Assembly (NCBI RefSeq): GCF_036227225.1
Contig: NZ_CP109444.1
Location: 5,685,501-5,749,500 of the forward strand
Length of the DNA stretch: 64,000 bases
Direction: 5' to 3'
Source: Streptomyces sp. NBC_01478
GTDB lineage: Bacteria; Actinomycetota; Actinomycetes; Streptomycetales; Streptomycetaceae
Position 1 is the first letter of the stretch, and the number at the start of each line of letters is the position of its first letter. The translations under genes were made by a program, and so were the position numbers. Under the pieces are notes generated by a model. The model did no database searches, was not told where the DNA came from, and saw only the letters and a program-made list of their open reading frames with translations. Shown here piece after piece: positions 50,525-59,802 of the stretch.

Positions 50525-51130
50525 ATGGACGTCACCCTTCACCTCGCCCAGGACCCCGACGCCGACGCGCTCCTCGGCCGTTCCCCGCTCGCCGCGCTGG
50601 TCGGGATGTTGCTCGATCAGCAGGTGCCGATGGAGTGGGCGTTCAAGGGGCCGCGGACGATCGCCGACCGGCTCGGGGCCGATGATCTGGACGCGCACGA
50701 GATCGCGGCCCGGGATCCCGAGGACTTCGCCTCGCTGCTCTCCGAGAAGCCGGCCGTGCACCGGTACCCGGGGTCCATGGCCAAGCGGATCCAGCAGTTG
50801 TGCCAGTACGTCGTCGAGCACTACGACGGGGACGCGAGCGGTGTCTGGGACGGCGTCGGCACCGGGGCCGAGCTGCTCAAGCGGCTGGAGGCGCTGCCCG
50901 GGTTCGGGAAGCAGAAGGCGCAGATCTTTCTCGCCCTGCTCGGCAAGCAGCTCGGGGTCCAGCCGAAGGGCTGGCGCGAGGCCGCCGGGGCCTATGGCGA
51001 GGCGAAGTCCTACCGCTCCGTCGCCGACATCACCGGGCCCGAGTCGCTCACCAAGGTCCGCGCCCACAAGCAGGAGATGAAGGCCGCCGCGAAAGCGGAC
51101 AAGGCGGCGAAGGCCACCGGCGGCAAGTAA
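50525..51130 (+). CDS. HhH-GPD base excision DNA glycosylase-like protein
   Basis: 201 residues from ATG 50525. Core: M-L-L-D-Q-Q-V-P-M-E-W-A-F near residue 30 and the helix-hairpin-helix L-P-G-F-G-K-Q-K-A-Q-I-F-L-A-L-L (about 120-135). This resembles the UPF0104/HhH-GPD group in Streptomyces. The Lys/Ala-rich tail may contact DNA. A glycosylase role is inferred; the catalytic Asp is not obvious. Confidence 0.8.
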   Translation: MDVTLHLAQDPDADALLGRSPLAALVGMLLDQQVPMEWAFKGPRTIADRLGADDLDAHEIAARDPEDFASLLSEKPAVHRYPGSMAKRIQQLCQYVVEHYDGDASGVWDGVGTGAELLKRLEALPGFGKQKAQIFLALLGKQLGVQPKGWREAAGAYGEAKSYRSVADITGPESLTKVRAHKQEMKAAAKADKAAKATGGK

Positions 51131-51209
51131 CCCCGGCACCGAACAACCCCGTCAGCCAGGTGGCCCGTCCCCGGTGGCGGGTCCGCAGGACCCGGTCAAA
51201 ACATGGACC

Positions 51210-51869
51210 ATGACCGAGGCACCGAGCGGCCCCTTGGGCCCGGAGTACGACGACCGCAGCGTCCACGACAGCCGGCGTCAACACCGGCCGCCACGCGAAG
51301 AGGAATTCGAAGGGCCCCTGTTCGCCCTCTCCAAAGCCGCCTGGCAGGTCGTCCTGCTCACCGGCGTCGCCTCTCTCGTCCTGGGCGTGCTGGTCCTGGT
51401 CTGGCCCGGCGCGTCCCTCTTCGCGGCCGGCATCCTCTTCGGTCTCTACCTCCTGATCAGCGGCGTCTTCCAGTTGGTCGCCGCCTTCGGCACCCACCGG
51501 GCGACCTCGCTGCGCGTACTCGCGTTCATCAGCGGCGCGCTGTCGATCGTGCTGGGCCTGTTCTGCTTCCGCGGGCCGATGCAGTCGATCCTGCTGCTCG
51601 CCCTGTGGATCGGCATCGGCTGGCTGATCCGGGGCATCACCCAGACCCTGGCCGCCATCCACGACGGGACCATGCCCGCGCGCGGCTGGCAGATCTTCCT
51701 CGGGATCGTCACCTTCGTCGCCGGCATCGTGCTGATCGACTCGCCGTTCCGCTCGGTCGCCGTCCTCACCCTCGTCTGCGGCATCTGGCTGGTCGCGGTC
51801 GGCGTCGTGGAGATCATCACCGGCGTCCGGATGAGGAGCCTCGCCAAGAAGGTGCCCACGGCCCTGTGA
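51210..51869 (+). CDS. HdeD/DUF308 membrane protein
   Basis: 219 residues from ATG 51210; a GTG at 51174 in frame is less likely. About six membrane segments in three pairs, each starting with a G-x-x-x-L-V-L-G-x-x-x-x-x-P-G type turn (L-V-L-V-W-P-G-A-S-L; L-G-L-F-C-F-R-G-P). The family is linked to acid or envelope stress in other bacteria; here only the fold is claimed. Confidence 0.82.
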   Translation: MTEAPSGPLGPEYDDRSVHDSRRQHRPPREEEFEGPLFALSKAAWQVVLLTGVASLVLGVLVLVWPGASLFAAGILFGLYLLISGVFQLVAAFGTHRATSLRVLAFISGALSIVLGLFCFRGPMQSILLLALWIGIGWLIRGITQTLAAIHDGTMPARGWQIFLGIVTFVAGIVLIDSPFRSVAVLTLVCGIWLVAVGVVEIITGVRMRSLAKKVPTAL

Positions 51870-51947
51870 GCCTCGTTGGTAGGCCGTGCGGGCGGTTTCC
51901 CCGCCCGCCGCGATGAACTCCGTACGCCCGCTGGGAGAAGACCTTCC

Positions 51948-52280
51948 ATGAGCACGAGGGTGAGCCCCGCACGACACCTCCCCCGCAGCCGCGCCTGGCT
52001 GCGGGCCCTCGTGCTGCTGCTCGCCCTGCTCGTCCCGGGCACCGACGCCCAGATGCGCGCGACGCCGGTCGCGGCGTCCGCCGAGACGACCGTCGAGTAC
52101 GACGTCCTCGATACGGCCGCTGCCCTACGGCCCGTCTCCCTCACCGTCCACCGGCCCACCGTGCCCCTGCGGCCCGCGCCCGCCCCGGCATCCCCTGCAC
52201 CCCGGGTCCGCTCCTTCCCCGCGCCGCCCCGGCCCCCGTACACCCTCCGCTCCCTGCGCACCGTGGTCCTGCGCTGCTGA
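51948..52280 (+). CDS. Small secreted Pro-rich protein
   Basis: 110 residues from ATG 51948 with GGGAGAAG upstream. A hydrophobic signal (A-L-V-L-L-L-A-L-L-V-P) with cleavage likely near T-D-A-Q, then a Pro/Ala-rich chain ending R-T-V-V-L-R-C. No domain. Could be exported and short-lived; function unknown. Confidence 0.6.
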   Translation: MSTRVSPARHLPRSRAWLRALVLLLALLVPGTDAQMRATPVAASAETTVEYDVLDTAAALRPVSLTVHRPTVPLRPAPAPASPAPRVRSFPAPPRPPYTLRSLRTVVLRC

Positions 52281-52335
52281 CGGACCGACCGCCCCCCCCA
52301 GGTCAATCCGTCGGTACGACGCCAGGAGCACAGCC

Positions 52336-52458
52336 ATGCCCATCGACCCGTACGCGGTCCTGCGCGCCCTGTTGCGCGCGGAGGCCGTCCGCAACGCGCC
52401 CAAGCCGGAGGTCCGCCGACCCGAGCCGCAGCGGCCCCCGGAGGGACACAAGCGCTGA
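52336..52458 (+). CDS. Short 40-residue protein
   Basis: ATG 52336 preceded by AGGAG 7 bp upstream. The product M-P-I-D-P-Y-A-V-L-R-A-L-L-R-A-E-A is a basic helix then a Pro/Arg tail. Separated from the previous gene by 55 bp, likely same transcript. Coding is supported by the ribosome site and GC bias only. Confidence 0.5.
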   Translation: MPIDPYAVLRALLRAEAVRNAPKPEVRRPEPQRPPEGHKR

Positions 52459-52482
52459 CCCGCCGGACGTACGGCCCGGTGG

Positions 52483-53994
52483 TTAGCGCTTCCGCCGGGC
52501 CGTGCCGAACAGGGAGCGGGTGATCTCTCGGCCGATCTGGGTGCCGACGGAACGCGCCAGGGACTTGAACATCCCGCTGCCTACGACCTGTTGGACCATC
52601 GACTCGTCCTCCTTGGCCGGAGACTTCTTCGCGGCCGCCTTCGGTGTCTCCTGCGGCTGCGGACGGGACGTCAGCTTCTCGTATGCCGACTCGCGGTCCA
52701 CAGCCTGTGCGTAACGGCCGTAGAGAGATGAGGACTTGACCGCCAGGTCGAGGGTTGCCGCGTCGATCGGGCCCATCAGGGACTCGGGGGCGCGGAGGCG
52801 GGTGACGGCGACCGGGGTCGGGGCGCCGTTCTCGCTCAGGACCGTGACCACCGCCTCGCCCGTGCCCAGGCCCGTCAGGATCTCCTCCAGGTCGTAGGAG
52901 GAGTTCGGGAAGGTCTTGACCGTCGCCTTCAACGCCTTCTGGTCGTCCGGGGTGAAGGCGCGGAGCGCGTGCTGGACGCGGTTACCGAGCTGGGCCAGGA
53001 CGTCGCCGGGTACGTCCTTCGGGGTCTGCGTCACGAAGAAGACGCCGACCCCTTTCGAGCGAATCAGGCGGACGGTCTGCGTGATCGAGTCCAGGAAGGC
53101 CTTGGAGGCGTCGTTGAAGAGCAGATGCGCCTCGTCGAAGAAGAAGACGAGCTTCGGCTTCTCGGCGTCGCCGACCTCCGGGAGGTCGTGGAAGAGGTCG
53201 GCCAGCAGCCACATCAGGAAGGTCGAGAAGAGCTGCGGTTTGTCCTGGACGGCAGGGAGTTCGAGGACCGAGACCATGCCCCGGCCGTCGGTCGCCGTGC
53301 GCAGCAGCTCGCTCGTGTCGAACTCGGGCTCGCCGAAGAAGTCGGCCATGCCCTGCGCCTCGAAGGCGGTGAGGGAGCGCAGGATCACGCCGGCCGTGGC
53401 GGTGGACAGACCGCCGATGTTCTTCAGTTCCGGCTTGCCCTCGTCCGAGGTCAGGAAGGTGACGACCGCCCGCAGGTCCTTGAGGTCGATCAGCTCCAGG
53501 CCCTTGGTGTCGGCGTAGTGGAAGATCAGGCCGAGGGACTGTTCCTGGGTCTGGTTGAGCTGGAGGACCTTGGAGAGCAGCACCGGGCCGAAGCCGGTGA
53601 TCGTGGCCCGGACCGGGATGCCGTGGCCGATGCCGCCCAGGGCGTAGAACTCGGCGGGGAATCCGGTCGCCGTCCACTGTTGACGGACCTCCGACGCCCT
53701 CCCCCGCACCTTGTCGTTCGCCACTCCCGGCGCCGAGATGCCCGACACATCGCCCTTCACGTCCGCGAGGAACACCGGCACGCCCTGTGCCGAGAGCTGC
53801 TCGGCGATGAGCTGGAGCGTCTTGGTCTTGCCGGTGCCGGTGGCGCCCGCGACCAGGCCGTGGCGGTTGAGCATGGGGAGGGGGATGCGGATCTGCGCGT
53901 CGGGCAGCGGGGCACCGTCCCACAGCAGGGCCCCGAGGTCGAGTGCGGGTCCTGTGAAGGCGTAGCCCGCGGCGATCGACTCGCTGTCACTCAT
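52483..53994 (-). CDS. HerA-like DNA translocase/helicase (DUF853)
   Basis: 503 residues from ATG 53994 with AGGGG 7 bp upstream. HerA/FtsK-fold ATPase: Walker A G-A-T-G-T-G-K-T-K-T (about 50-57), Walker B L-V-F-F-F-D-E-A-H (about 284-292), and the C-terminal conserved Q-Q-V-V-G-S-G-M-F-K-S-L-A-R-S. Widespread in actinobacteria, possibly in DNA processing. Faces the neighbouring gene at 54100 divergently. Confidence 0.88.
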   Translation of the reverse strand: MSDSESIAAGYAFTGPALDLGALLWDGAPLPDAQIRIPLPMLNRHGLVAGATGTGKTKTLQLIAEQLSAQGVPVFLADVKGDVSGISAPGVANDKVRGRASEVRQQWTATGFPAEFYALGGIGHGIPVRATITGFGPVLLSKVLQLNQTQEQSLGLIFHYADTKGLELIDLKDLRAVVTFLTSDEGKPELKNIGGLSTATAGVILRSLTAFEAQGMADFFGEPEFDTSELLRTATDGRGMVSVLELPAVQDKPQLFSTFLMWLLADLFHDLPEVGDAEKPKLVFFFDEAHLLFNDASKAFLDSITQTVRLIRSKGVGVFFVTQTPKDVPGDVLAQLGNRVQHALRAFTPDDQKALKATVKTFPNSSYDLEEILTGLGTGEAVVTVLSENGAPTPVAVTRLRAPESLMGPIDAATLDLAVKSSSLYGRYAQAVDRESAYEKLTSRPQPQETPKAAAKKSPAKEDESMVQQVVGSGMFKSLARSVGTQIGREITRSLFGTARRKR

Positions 53995-54099
53995 ATCAGA
54001 CCCCTGTTCCCTTTTTGCCCTTCTTTGCCCCATCTTTTCCAGCGTCGCACTCCGTCTCCATGGCTGCGCCCGGAACGTCATGACCGGTAGGCTTTCCGT

Positions 54100-54396
54100 G
54101 TGATCTTCAAGCGCATCGGAAACGGCCGGCCGTACCCCGACCACGGCCGGGAGAGCACCCGGCAGTGGGCGGATGTCGCGCCGCGCCCGGTCCGCCTCGA
54201 TCAGCTCGTGACGACCAAGGGCCAGCTCGACCTCGAAACCCTTCTCGCCGAGGACTCGACCTTCTACGGCGACCTCTTCGCGCACGTCGTGAAGTGGCAG
54301 GGCGACCTGTACCTGGAGGACGGCCTGCACCGCGCGGTCCGCGCGGCGTTGCAGCAGCGCCAGGTGCTCCACGCGCGCGTGCTCGAGCTGGACTGA
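54100..54396 (+). CDS. Small conserved protein, ParB/VapB-like
   Basis: 98 residues from GTG 54100. The end G-D-L-Y-L-E-D-G-L-H-R-A-V-R-A-A-L resembles the D-G-x-H-R motif of ParB-like domains. Streptomyces genomes often annotate it as a VapB-type antitoxin; no toxin is adjacent. The start is 105 bp from the divergent HerA-like gene. Confidence 0.65.
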   Translation: MIFKRIGNGRPYPDHGRESTRQWADVAPRPVRLDQLVTTKGQLDLETLLAEDSTFYGDLFAHVVKWQGDLYLEDGLHRAVRAALQQRQVLHARVLELD

Positions 54397-54521
54397 GTCG
54401 CGCCTTCGGCGAGCCGCGGACGGCTGCCTTCCGGTAAACCGTTCGCCCTTTCGGGTTGGTCTCGGCGCTGTCGAATGATCATCTAGTAGGCATCGCCGCC
54501 CGGGCGCACTACGCTGCGCTC

Positions 54522-55181
54522 ATGAGCATGCTGACTCCCCCAGGCATGGGCGGCCAGTACCGGATCACGGGGGACAAATACCCGCGCATGCGCCGTCCGC
54601 GGCGCCGTGGGCGGCTCGTCCTCATGATGGTCGCGTCCGTCGCCGTCGTGGGTGTGGGCGGGTGGGGCACGTTGCAGCTCATCGACGTCTTCACCGGTGG
54701 CGGCAAGCAGGCCTCGGCCGCCGGTTCCAAGGCCGCCTGCGTGTCCAAGGCCAGCCCCTCGGCGAGTGCGAGCGCGAGCACGGACGCCGCCGTGCCCAAG
54801 CCGGCCCAGATCACCGTGAACGTCTACAACGCCACGCCCCGCAGCGGCCTCGCCAAGTCGACCGCCGACGAGCTGAAGAAGCGCGGCTTCCGGATCGGCG
54901 ACGTGGGCAACGCGTCCGCGCAGTGGGACAAGAAGGTCAAGGGCACCGGCGTACTGCTCGGCCCCGCCGCCTCGCTCGACACCTCGCTGCCCGTCCTCGC
55001 CACCCAGCTCACCGGCGCCGAGCGCCGCACCGAGGCCACCCGCAAGGGCGCCACCGTCGACCTGATCATCGGCACCGCGTTCAAGAACCTCACGGCGAAG
55101 GCCGCCGCCGACAAGGCCCTGGCCGCGCTGAGCGGGCCCGCCGCACCGACCGCCAGTGCGTCACCGAAGGCGTGCTCGTAG
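54522..55181 (+). CDS. LytR C-terminal-domain membrane protein
   Basis: 219 residues from ATG 54522. A basic N-terminus and one membrane helix (about 32-52), a Ser/Ala spacer, then a LytR_C domain (I-T-V-N-V-Y-N-A-T-P-R-S-G-L-A, T-A-D-E-L-K-K-R-G-F). Probably a cell-envelope protein. TACGCT nine bases upstream could be a -10 giving a leaderless message. Confidence 0.85.
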   Translation: MSMLTPPGMGGQYRITGDKYPRMRRPRRRGRLVLMMVASVAVVGVGGWGTLQLIDVFTGGGKQASAAGSKAACVSKASPSASASASTDAAVPKPAQITVNVYNATPRSGLAKSTADELKKRGFRIGDVGNASAQWDKKVKGTGVLLGPAASLDTSLPVLATQLTGAERRTEATRKGATVDLIIGTAFKNLTAKAAADKALAALSGPAAPTASASPKACS

Positions 55182-55337
55182 CCGTACGGGAGCAGCCGTA
55201 GGACACCGCACGCGCGCACCCGTACGGCAGGCAAGAGCCGTACGGGAATCGGGTGTTGATCCGTCCGGTGTCGAACTGCCGGACGGTGAGCGGGTGTCGA
55301 GCGGACCGGTGTCCATCGGCCGGACGGCGAGCGGGTG

Positions 55338-55973
55338 TTACTCCGCCGCGCCGTACAGCCGGTCGCCGGCGTCGCCCAGGCCCGGGACGATGTAGCCGTG
55401 TTCGTTCAGGCGCTCGTCGACCGAGGCCGTCACGACCGTCACCGGGGTGCCCGCGAGCTCGCGCTCCATGACCTCGACGCCCTCGGGGGCGGCGAGCAGC
55501 ACCACGGCCGTCACGTCGTCGGCGCCGCGCTTGATCAGCTCGCGGATCGCGGCGACCAGGGTGCCGCCGGTGGCCAGCATCGGGTCCAGGACGTACACCT
55601 GGCGGCCCGAGAGGTCCTCCGGCATGCGTGTGGCGTACGTGGAGGCCTGGAGGGTCTCCTCGTTGCGCACCATGCCCATGAAGCCGACCTCGGCGGAGGG
55701 CAGCAGCCGGACCATGCCGTCCAGCATGCCGAGGCCCGCCCGCAGGATCGGCACCACCAGCGGGCGCGGGTAGGACAGCTTGACGCCGGTGGTCGAGGCG
55801 ACCGGCGTCGTGATGTCGACCTGTTCGGTGCGCACGTCGCGCGTGGCCTCGTAGGCGAGCAGGGTGACCAGCTCGTCGGCCAGGCGGCGGAAGGTCGCGG
55901 AATCGGTGCGCTGGTCGCGCAGCGTGGTGAGCTTGTGGGCGACCAAGGGGTGGTCGACGACGTGGAGACGCAT
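55338..55973 (-). CDS. upp: Uracil phosphoribosyltransferase
   Basis: 211 residues. Converts uracil and PRPP to UMP. PRPP motif [13 protein letters not shown], flexible loop region S-Y-P-R-P-L, and the C-terminal [12 protein letters not shown] family signature. ATG at 55973 follows TACTGT by eight bases with no ribosome site, so a leaderless transcript is likely. Confidence 0.97.
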   Translation of the reverse strand: MRLHVVDHPLVAHKLTTLRDQRTDSATFRRLADELVTLLAYEATRDVRTEQVDITTPVASTTGVKLSYPRPLVVPILRAGLGMLDGMVRLLPSAEVGFMGMVRNEETLQASTYATRMPEDLSGRQVYVLDPMLATGGTLVAAIRELIKRGADDVTAVVLLAAPEGVEVMERELAGTPVTVVTASVDERLNEHGYIVPGLGDAGDRLYGAAE

Positions 55974-56121
55974 GTCCACAACAGTAGCCGGGCCCCGCGG
56001 CTGCCGCGGCCCCGCTCCGACCGGCCGCGACAACGGCCCCACCGGCCGCGATTCCACCCGCACTGGCATCAAACCGCCCGTCCGGGGGAAAGTGGGAGGG
56101 ACGGAACGGGGTGGTGCACCG

Positions 56122-56316
56122 ATGCCTGACCGTGAGTCCCACGAGGACCCGTCACAGCGGAACAGCCGGGAAACCGACGCCGAGCGCAAGAAGCGCCGGG
56201 ACCGGTTCCTGCGCGATCTGGCCGAGGCCCGCGAGCTGCGCGACCGGGTCCAGCCCCGGCGCGCCAAGACCGCCAAGCTGCGCCACGCCATGCGTATGCG
56301 CACGTTCCGCTGGTAG
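56122..56316 (+). CDS. Small basic conserved protein
   Basis: 64 residues from ATG 56122, very rich in Arg, Lys and Glu with a long charged helix ([13 protein letters not shown]). No domain. Located between upp and the tadA-associated gene. Conserved size and charge suggest a nucleic-acid or ribosome-associated protein, which is not shown. Confidence 0.6.
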   Translation: MPDRESHEDPSQRNSRETDAERKKRRDRFLRDLAEARELRDRVQPRRAKTAKLRHAMRMRTFRW

Positions 56317-56558
56317 TTGAGGCCTGTCTCACAGCACTTTGTAAGCCCAACCGGGTGCGTGTGCACGGCGATCGCCGCGTACGATCCCGCTGGTGGTCGA
56401 TCAAAACGGGCGGACACAGGGAGCCGAAGACGTCCCCTGAACGCCTTGTTTCTGCCACGATTCCGAGTGGGTGGGGCTCGGAGCACGAGCTCTCCCCGCC
56501 CGTAACCTCGCCGGGGGGACCCCCAACCGGCACACCTATGACCAGTGGGAGAGTCACG

Positions 56559-57098
56559 GTGTACTTCGCCGCACTGCTCGCGCGCACCGAAGACGGGTGG
56601 GAAGCGAGCGACACAGAGCTCGACGATGTCGAGAGCCTGTCGGATCTGGCCGAACTGGCCCGTGAAGCCTCGCCCGAGGACGACACGGTGCTGGTACTCA
56701 TCGAGCAGGAGGACGCCTGGTTCGGCGTCGTCCGCATCGACGGCGAGGACGACCCGCGGATCTACGTCTCGGACGCCGCTGCGGCAGCCCGCAGCTCGTA
56801 CGGCGAGATCCTGCTCACCGACGAGCTGCTCGGACGGGATCCGGACGACGACGATGTCGTCGACCTGGACTCGCTCGACCTCGACGGTACCGAGGACGGT
56901 GACACCGAGGAGGAGGACGACGACGAGGACGGCACCTCCTCGGCCGAGGCCGTTCCGCACAGCCCCGTCGGCGATGTCCAGATCCTCGACGACCTGGGCG
57001 TCGGCGAGAAGCAACTGCGTCTCCTGGACGCCGACGACGCGCTGAGCTCCATCGCCGAGGCCCTGGGGGCCTCGGAGGTCCTGGAGACCGTCCGCTGA
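56559..57098 (+). CDS. tRNA adenosine deaminase-associated protein
   Basis: 179 residues from GTG 56559 ([12 protein letters not shown]), with GGGAGAG 5 bp upstream. ATG 56538 is an alternative. Highly acidic centre ([10 protein letters not shown]…E-E-E-D-D-D-E-D). In actinobacteria this gene sits before tadA, as here (56 bp). Confidence 0.85.
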   Translation: MYFAALLARTEDGWEASDTELDDVESLSDLAELAREASPEDDTVLVLIEQEDAWFGVVRIDGEDDPRIYVSDAAAAARSSYGEILLTDELLGRDPDDDDVVDLDSLDLDGTEDGDTEEEDDDEDGTSSAEAVPHSPVGDVQILDDLGVGEKQLRLLDADDALSSIAEALGASEVLETVR

Positions 57099-57154
57099 CC
57101 ACAGCACGCACAGAAGGGCCTTGGGACCCGGTACGCGACCGCTGGCGGGCCGCG

Positions 57155-57586
57155 ATGCGGCTCGCCCTGGACGAGGCCGGAGCGGCCGCCCGGGGCGGCG
57201 ACGTCCCGGTCGGCGCGGTCGTACTGTCCCCGGACGGTACGACCGTGCTCGCCACCGGACACAACGAACGCGAGGCCACCGGCGATCCGACGGCGCACGC
57301 CGAGGTCCTCGCGATCCGGCGCGCGGCGGCGGAGCTGGGCGAGTGGCGGCTCTCGGGCTGCACGCTCGTCGTCACCCTCGAACCCTGCACGATGTGCGCG
57401 GGCGCGCTGGTGCAGTCCCGGGTCGACCGGGTCGTCTACGGCGCCCGCGACGAGAAGGCGGGCGCGGCCGGCTCGCTCTTCGACGTCGTACGGGACCGGC
57501 GGCTCAACCACCGCCCCGAGGTGATCGAGGGCGTGCTCGCGGACGAGTGCGCGCACCTGCTCACGGAGTTCTTCCGCGGCCGGTAG
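57155..57586 (+). CDS. tadA: tRNA-specific adenosine deaminase
   Basis: 143 residues from ATG 57155. Zinc motif H-A-E-V (catalytic Glu) and P-C-T-M-C. Deaminates adenosine 34 of tRNA-Arg(ACG) to inosine. In the same frame the sequence stays open and coding-like upstream to the previous stop, where CTG overlaps TGA as CTGA; a longer protein with a non-ATG start is possible. Confidence 0.94.
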   Translation: MRLALDEAGAAARGGDVPVGAVVLSPDGTTVLATGHNEREATGDPTAHAEVLAIRRAAAELGEWRLSGCTLVVTLEPCTMCAGALVQSRVDRVVYGARDEKAGAAGSLFDVVRDRRLNHRPEVIEGVLADECAHLLTEFFRGR

Positions 57587-57653
57587 CGGTACCGGCGGTC
57601 GGCCTCGATTACCGATTTCAAACCACACCCCACCTTGTTGTAAGGTCTCTCTC

Positions 57654-57738
57654 GGTAGCGTGTCCGAGCGGCCGAAGGAGCTCGCCTCGAAAGCGAGTGT
57701 GGCGCAAGTCACCGAGGGTTCAAATCCCTCCGCTACCG
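57654..57738 (+). tRNA. tRNA-Ser (anticodon CGA)
   Basis: Acceptor GGTAGCG pairs with CGCTACC. The anticodon stem CTCGC/GCGAG carries the loop CTCGAAA, anticodon CGA. Long variable arm of class II. CCA not encoded. Confidence 0.96.
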
Positions 57739-57743
57739 CTCTC

Positions 57744-57779
57744 ACACCCTCCTGACCTGAGACACGGTCAGGGGGGTGT
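57744..57779 (+). terminator. Terminator after tRNA-Ser(CGA)
   Basis: 14-bp stem ACACCCTCCTGACC with its complement (one G-U pair) and an 8-nt loop. Also convergent to the SDR gene end at 57802. Confidence 0.85.
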
Positions 57780-57801
57780 CGTGCGTGCGGGCACGGACGG
57801 G

Positions 57802-58635
57802 TCAGCGGGAGGCGCGCTGGGCCTCGATCACCTGGTGGACCGTCGGATCGGTGTCGGCGTGCCGGTGGGAGCGGGCCGCGAAGTCCGGGAACTGGACGGC
57901 CAGGGCGCAGCGCAGGCGCAGTTCGAGCGGGGCGATGTTGGTCTCGCCGCGGTTGTCCTCGACGGCCCGGACGACAGCGGCAGCCACCTCGTCGGGCGAG
58001 ACGGTGCGCACGCCGCTAGGCACCTCGGCGCCGGTCGCGGCGAACATGCCCGCGTCGCGGACGAAGCCGGGCTGGACGAGGGAGACGCCGACGCCGGTGT
58101 CGTGGAGATCCAGGCGCAGGCTGTGGGCGAACCCGCGCAGGCCGAACTTGGACGCGGTGTAGAGCGAGGAGTACGGGGTGGCGGCCTTGCCTGACATGGA
58201 ACCGACGAAGGCCAGATGACCGCGTCCCCGCGCCACCATGCGGGGGGCGAGCAGCCGGGACAGCAGGACGGGGGCGGTCAGGTTCACCGCGAGGGCGCGC
58301 TCGATCTGCGCGGGGGTGTAGTCGAGGAGGTCGCCGCTGGCGGGCAGTGCCGCGTTGGCCACCAGCACGTCCACGTCCGGGCATTGCGCGGCGAGCCGGG
58401 CCACGGCGTCGGGGTCGCCGAGGTCCGCGACGACGGGCCTGGCGCCGACCTCGGCGGCGAGAGTCTCCAGCGCCTCGGGCTGCCGCCCGGTCACCACCAG
58501 CGTGGCGTTCGCGCGGGCCAGTCGGTGCGCGAGGGCGCGTCCGATGCCCCCGGTCGCGCCGGTGAGCAGAACAGTCGTGCCGGCGATGTGCGTCAACGCC
58601 GCCTCCAGTCCGGGTTGCCACCCGTAGAACCTCAT
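57802..58635 (-). CDS. Short-chain dehydrogenase
   Basis: 277 residues from ATG 58635 (M-R-F-Y-G-W-Q-P-G). Rossmann motif T-G-A-T-G-G-I-G, N-A-A, Y-T-A-S-K. Divergent from the aldo-keto reductase with an operator-like region between. The pair may act on one carbonyl substrate. Confidence 0.9.
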   Translation of the reverse strand: MRFYGWQPGLEAALTHIAGTTVLLTGATGGIGRALAHRLARANATLVVTGRQPEALETLAAEVGARPVVADLGDPDAVARLAAQCPDVDVLVANAALPASGDLLDYTPAQIERALAVNLTAPVLLSRLLAPRMVARGRGHLAFVGSMSGKAATPYSSLYTASKFGLRGFAHSLRLDLHDTGVGVSLVQPGFVRDAGMFAATGAEVPSGVRTVSPDEVAAAVVRAVEDNRGETNIAPLELRLRCALAVQFPDFAARSHRHADTDPTVHQVIEAQRASR

Positions 58636-58646
58636 TGGCAATGAGT

Positions 58647-58658
58647 TGACTATAGTCA
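58647..58658. promoter_or_regulatory. TGACTATAGTCA palindrome in the SDR/AKR divergent region
   Basis: Perfect 12-bp palindrome inside a wider pair of arms GCAATGA…TCATTGC (58639-58662). It is followed by TGCCAAC-ATG-GTTGGCA around 58679-58695. These lie between two divergent starts 98 bp apart. The regulator is not in the window. Confidence 0.6.
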
Positions 58659-58733
58659 TTGCATCTAGGCAATTCAATGCCAACATGGTTGGCAACAAGG
58701 TTCGGTGGCAACGGCTCTCACAAGGTGGTCCTC

Positions 58734-59726
58734 GTGGAACAACGGGAAATCGGCAGGATCGGTCGGAGCGTCTCGGTGGTGGGGCTCGGCACCTGGCAGT
58801 TGGGCGCCGACTGGGGCGCGGTGGACGAGGACGAGGCGCTGGCCGTCCTCGGTGCCGCCGTGGACTCGGGCGTGACGTTCCTCGACACGGCGGACGTGTA
58901 CGGCGACGGCCGCAGCGAGCGGCTCATCGGCTCGTTCCTCAGGCGGCTCGGCCCCTCGCGCGCGGACGGCATCCTCGTGGCGACGAAGCTGGGGCGGCGC
59001 GCGCCGCAGCACCCGGAGGAGTTCACCCTGGACAACTTCCGTTCCTGGACGGACCGTTCGCGCGCCAACCTGGGCGTGGACACGCTCGATCTGGTCCAAC
59101 TGCACTGCCCGCCCACGCCCGTCCTCTCCGCCGACTCGGTGTACGACGCCCTGGACGTGCTCGTCGACGAGGGGCGCGTCGCGGCGTACGGGGTGAGCGT
59201 GGAGACCTGCGAGGAGGCGCTGACCGCGATCACCCGACCCCATGTGGCCAGTGTGCAGATCATCCTCAACGCCTTCCGGCGCAAGCCCCTGGAGCGCGTC
59301 CTGCCAGCGGCCCGGGCGGCCGGTGTGGGCATCGTCGCCCGCGTCCCGCTCGCCTCCGGGCTGCTCTCCGGCCGGTACCGCCGGGACACGGTCTTCGGCG
59401 CCGACGACCATCGCGCCTACAACCGCCACGGTGAGTCGTTCGACGTCGGCGAGACGTTCTCCGGCGTGCGCTACGAGGTGGGGGTCGAGGCGGCCGCCGA
59501 GTTCGCGGCTCTCGTGCCCGACGGCACGACTCCGGCACAGGCGGCGCTGCGCTGGGTCGTGCAGCAGCCCGGTGTGACCACGGTGATCCCCGGCGCGCGC
59601 ACCCGGCAGCAGGCCCGCGCCAACTCCGAGGCCGCGGGGCTGCCCGAACTTCCCCGGCTCACGACGAAGGCGATCGAGGAGATCTACGACCGCCGGATCA
59701 GGGCCCTGGTGCACGACCGCTGGTGA
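58734..59726 (+). CDS. Aldo/keto reductase
   Basis: 330 residues from GTG 58734 (V-E-Q-R-E-I-G-R-I). Tetrad: D and Y in F-L-D-T-A-D-V-Y-G, K in V-A-T-K-L-G and H in V-Q-L-H-C-P. C-terminal phosphate-binding motif V-I-P-G-A-R-T-R-Q-Q. NADPH-dependent carbonyl reductase, substrate unknown. Confidence 0.92.
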   Translation: MEQREIGRIGRSVSVVGLGTWQLGADWGAVDEDEALAVLGAAVDSGVTFLDTADVYGDGRSERLIGSFLRRLGPSRADGILVATKLGRRAPQHPEEFTLDNFRSWTDRSRANLGVDTLDLVQLHCPPTPVLSADSVYDALDVLVDEGRVAAYGVSVETCEEALTAITRPHVASVQIILNAFRRKPLERVLPAARAAGVGIVARVPLASGLLSGRYRRDTVFGADDHRAYNRHGESFDVGETFSGVRYEVGVEAAAEFAALVPDGTTPAQAALRWVVQQPGVTTVIPGARTRQQARANSEAAGLPELPRLTTKAIEEIYDRRIRALVHDRW

Positions 59727-59746
59727 CGGCGGCCCGGCGGCGGCAG

Positions 59747-59788
59747 GGCTGTGGCCCACGGGGAGGGGAGTCCCCGTGGGCCACAGCC
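59747..59788. terminator. Bidirectional hairpin terminator
   Basis: Perfect 18-bp inverted repeat GGCTGTGGCCCACGGGGA with its complement and a GGGGAG loop, lying between the convergent aldo-keto reductase and alditol oxidase genes. Confidence 0.93.
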
Positions 59789-59802
59789 GTCTTCGCGGGA
59801 CG

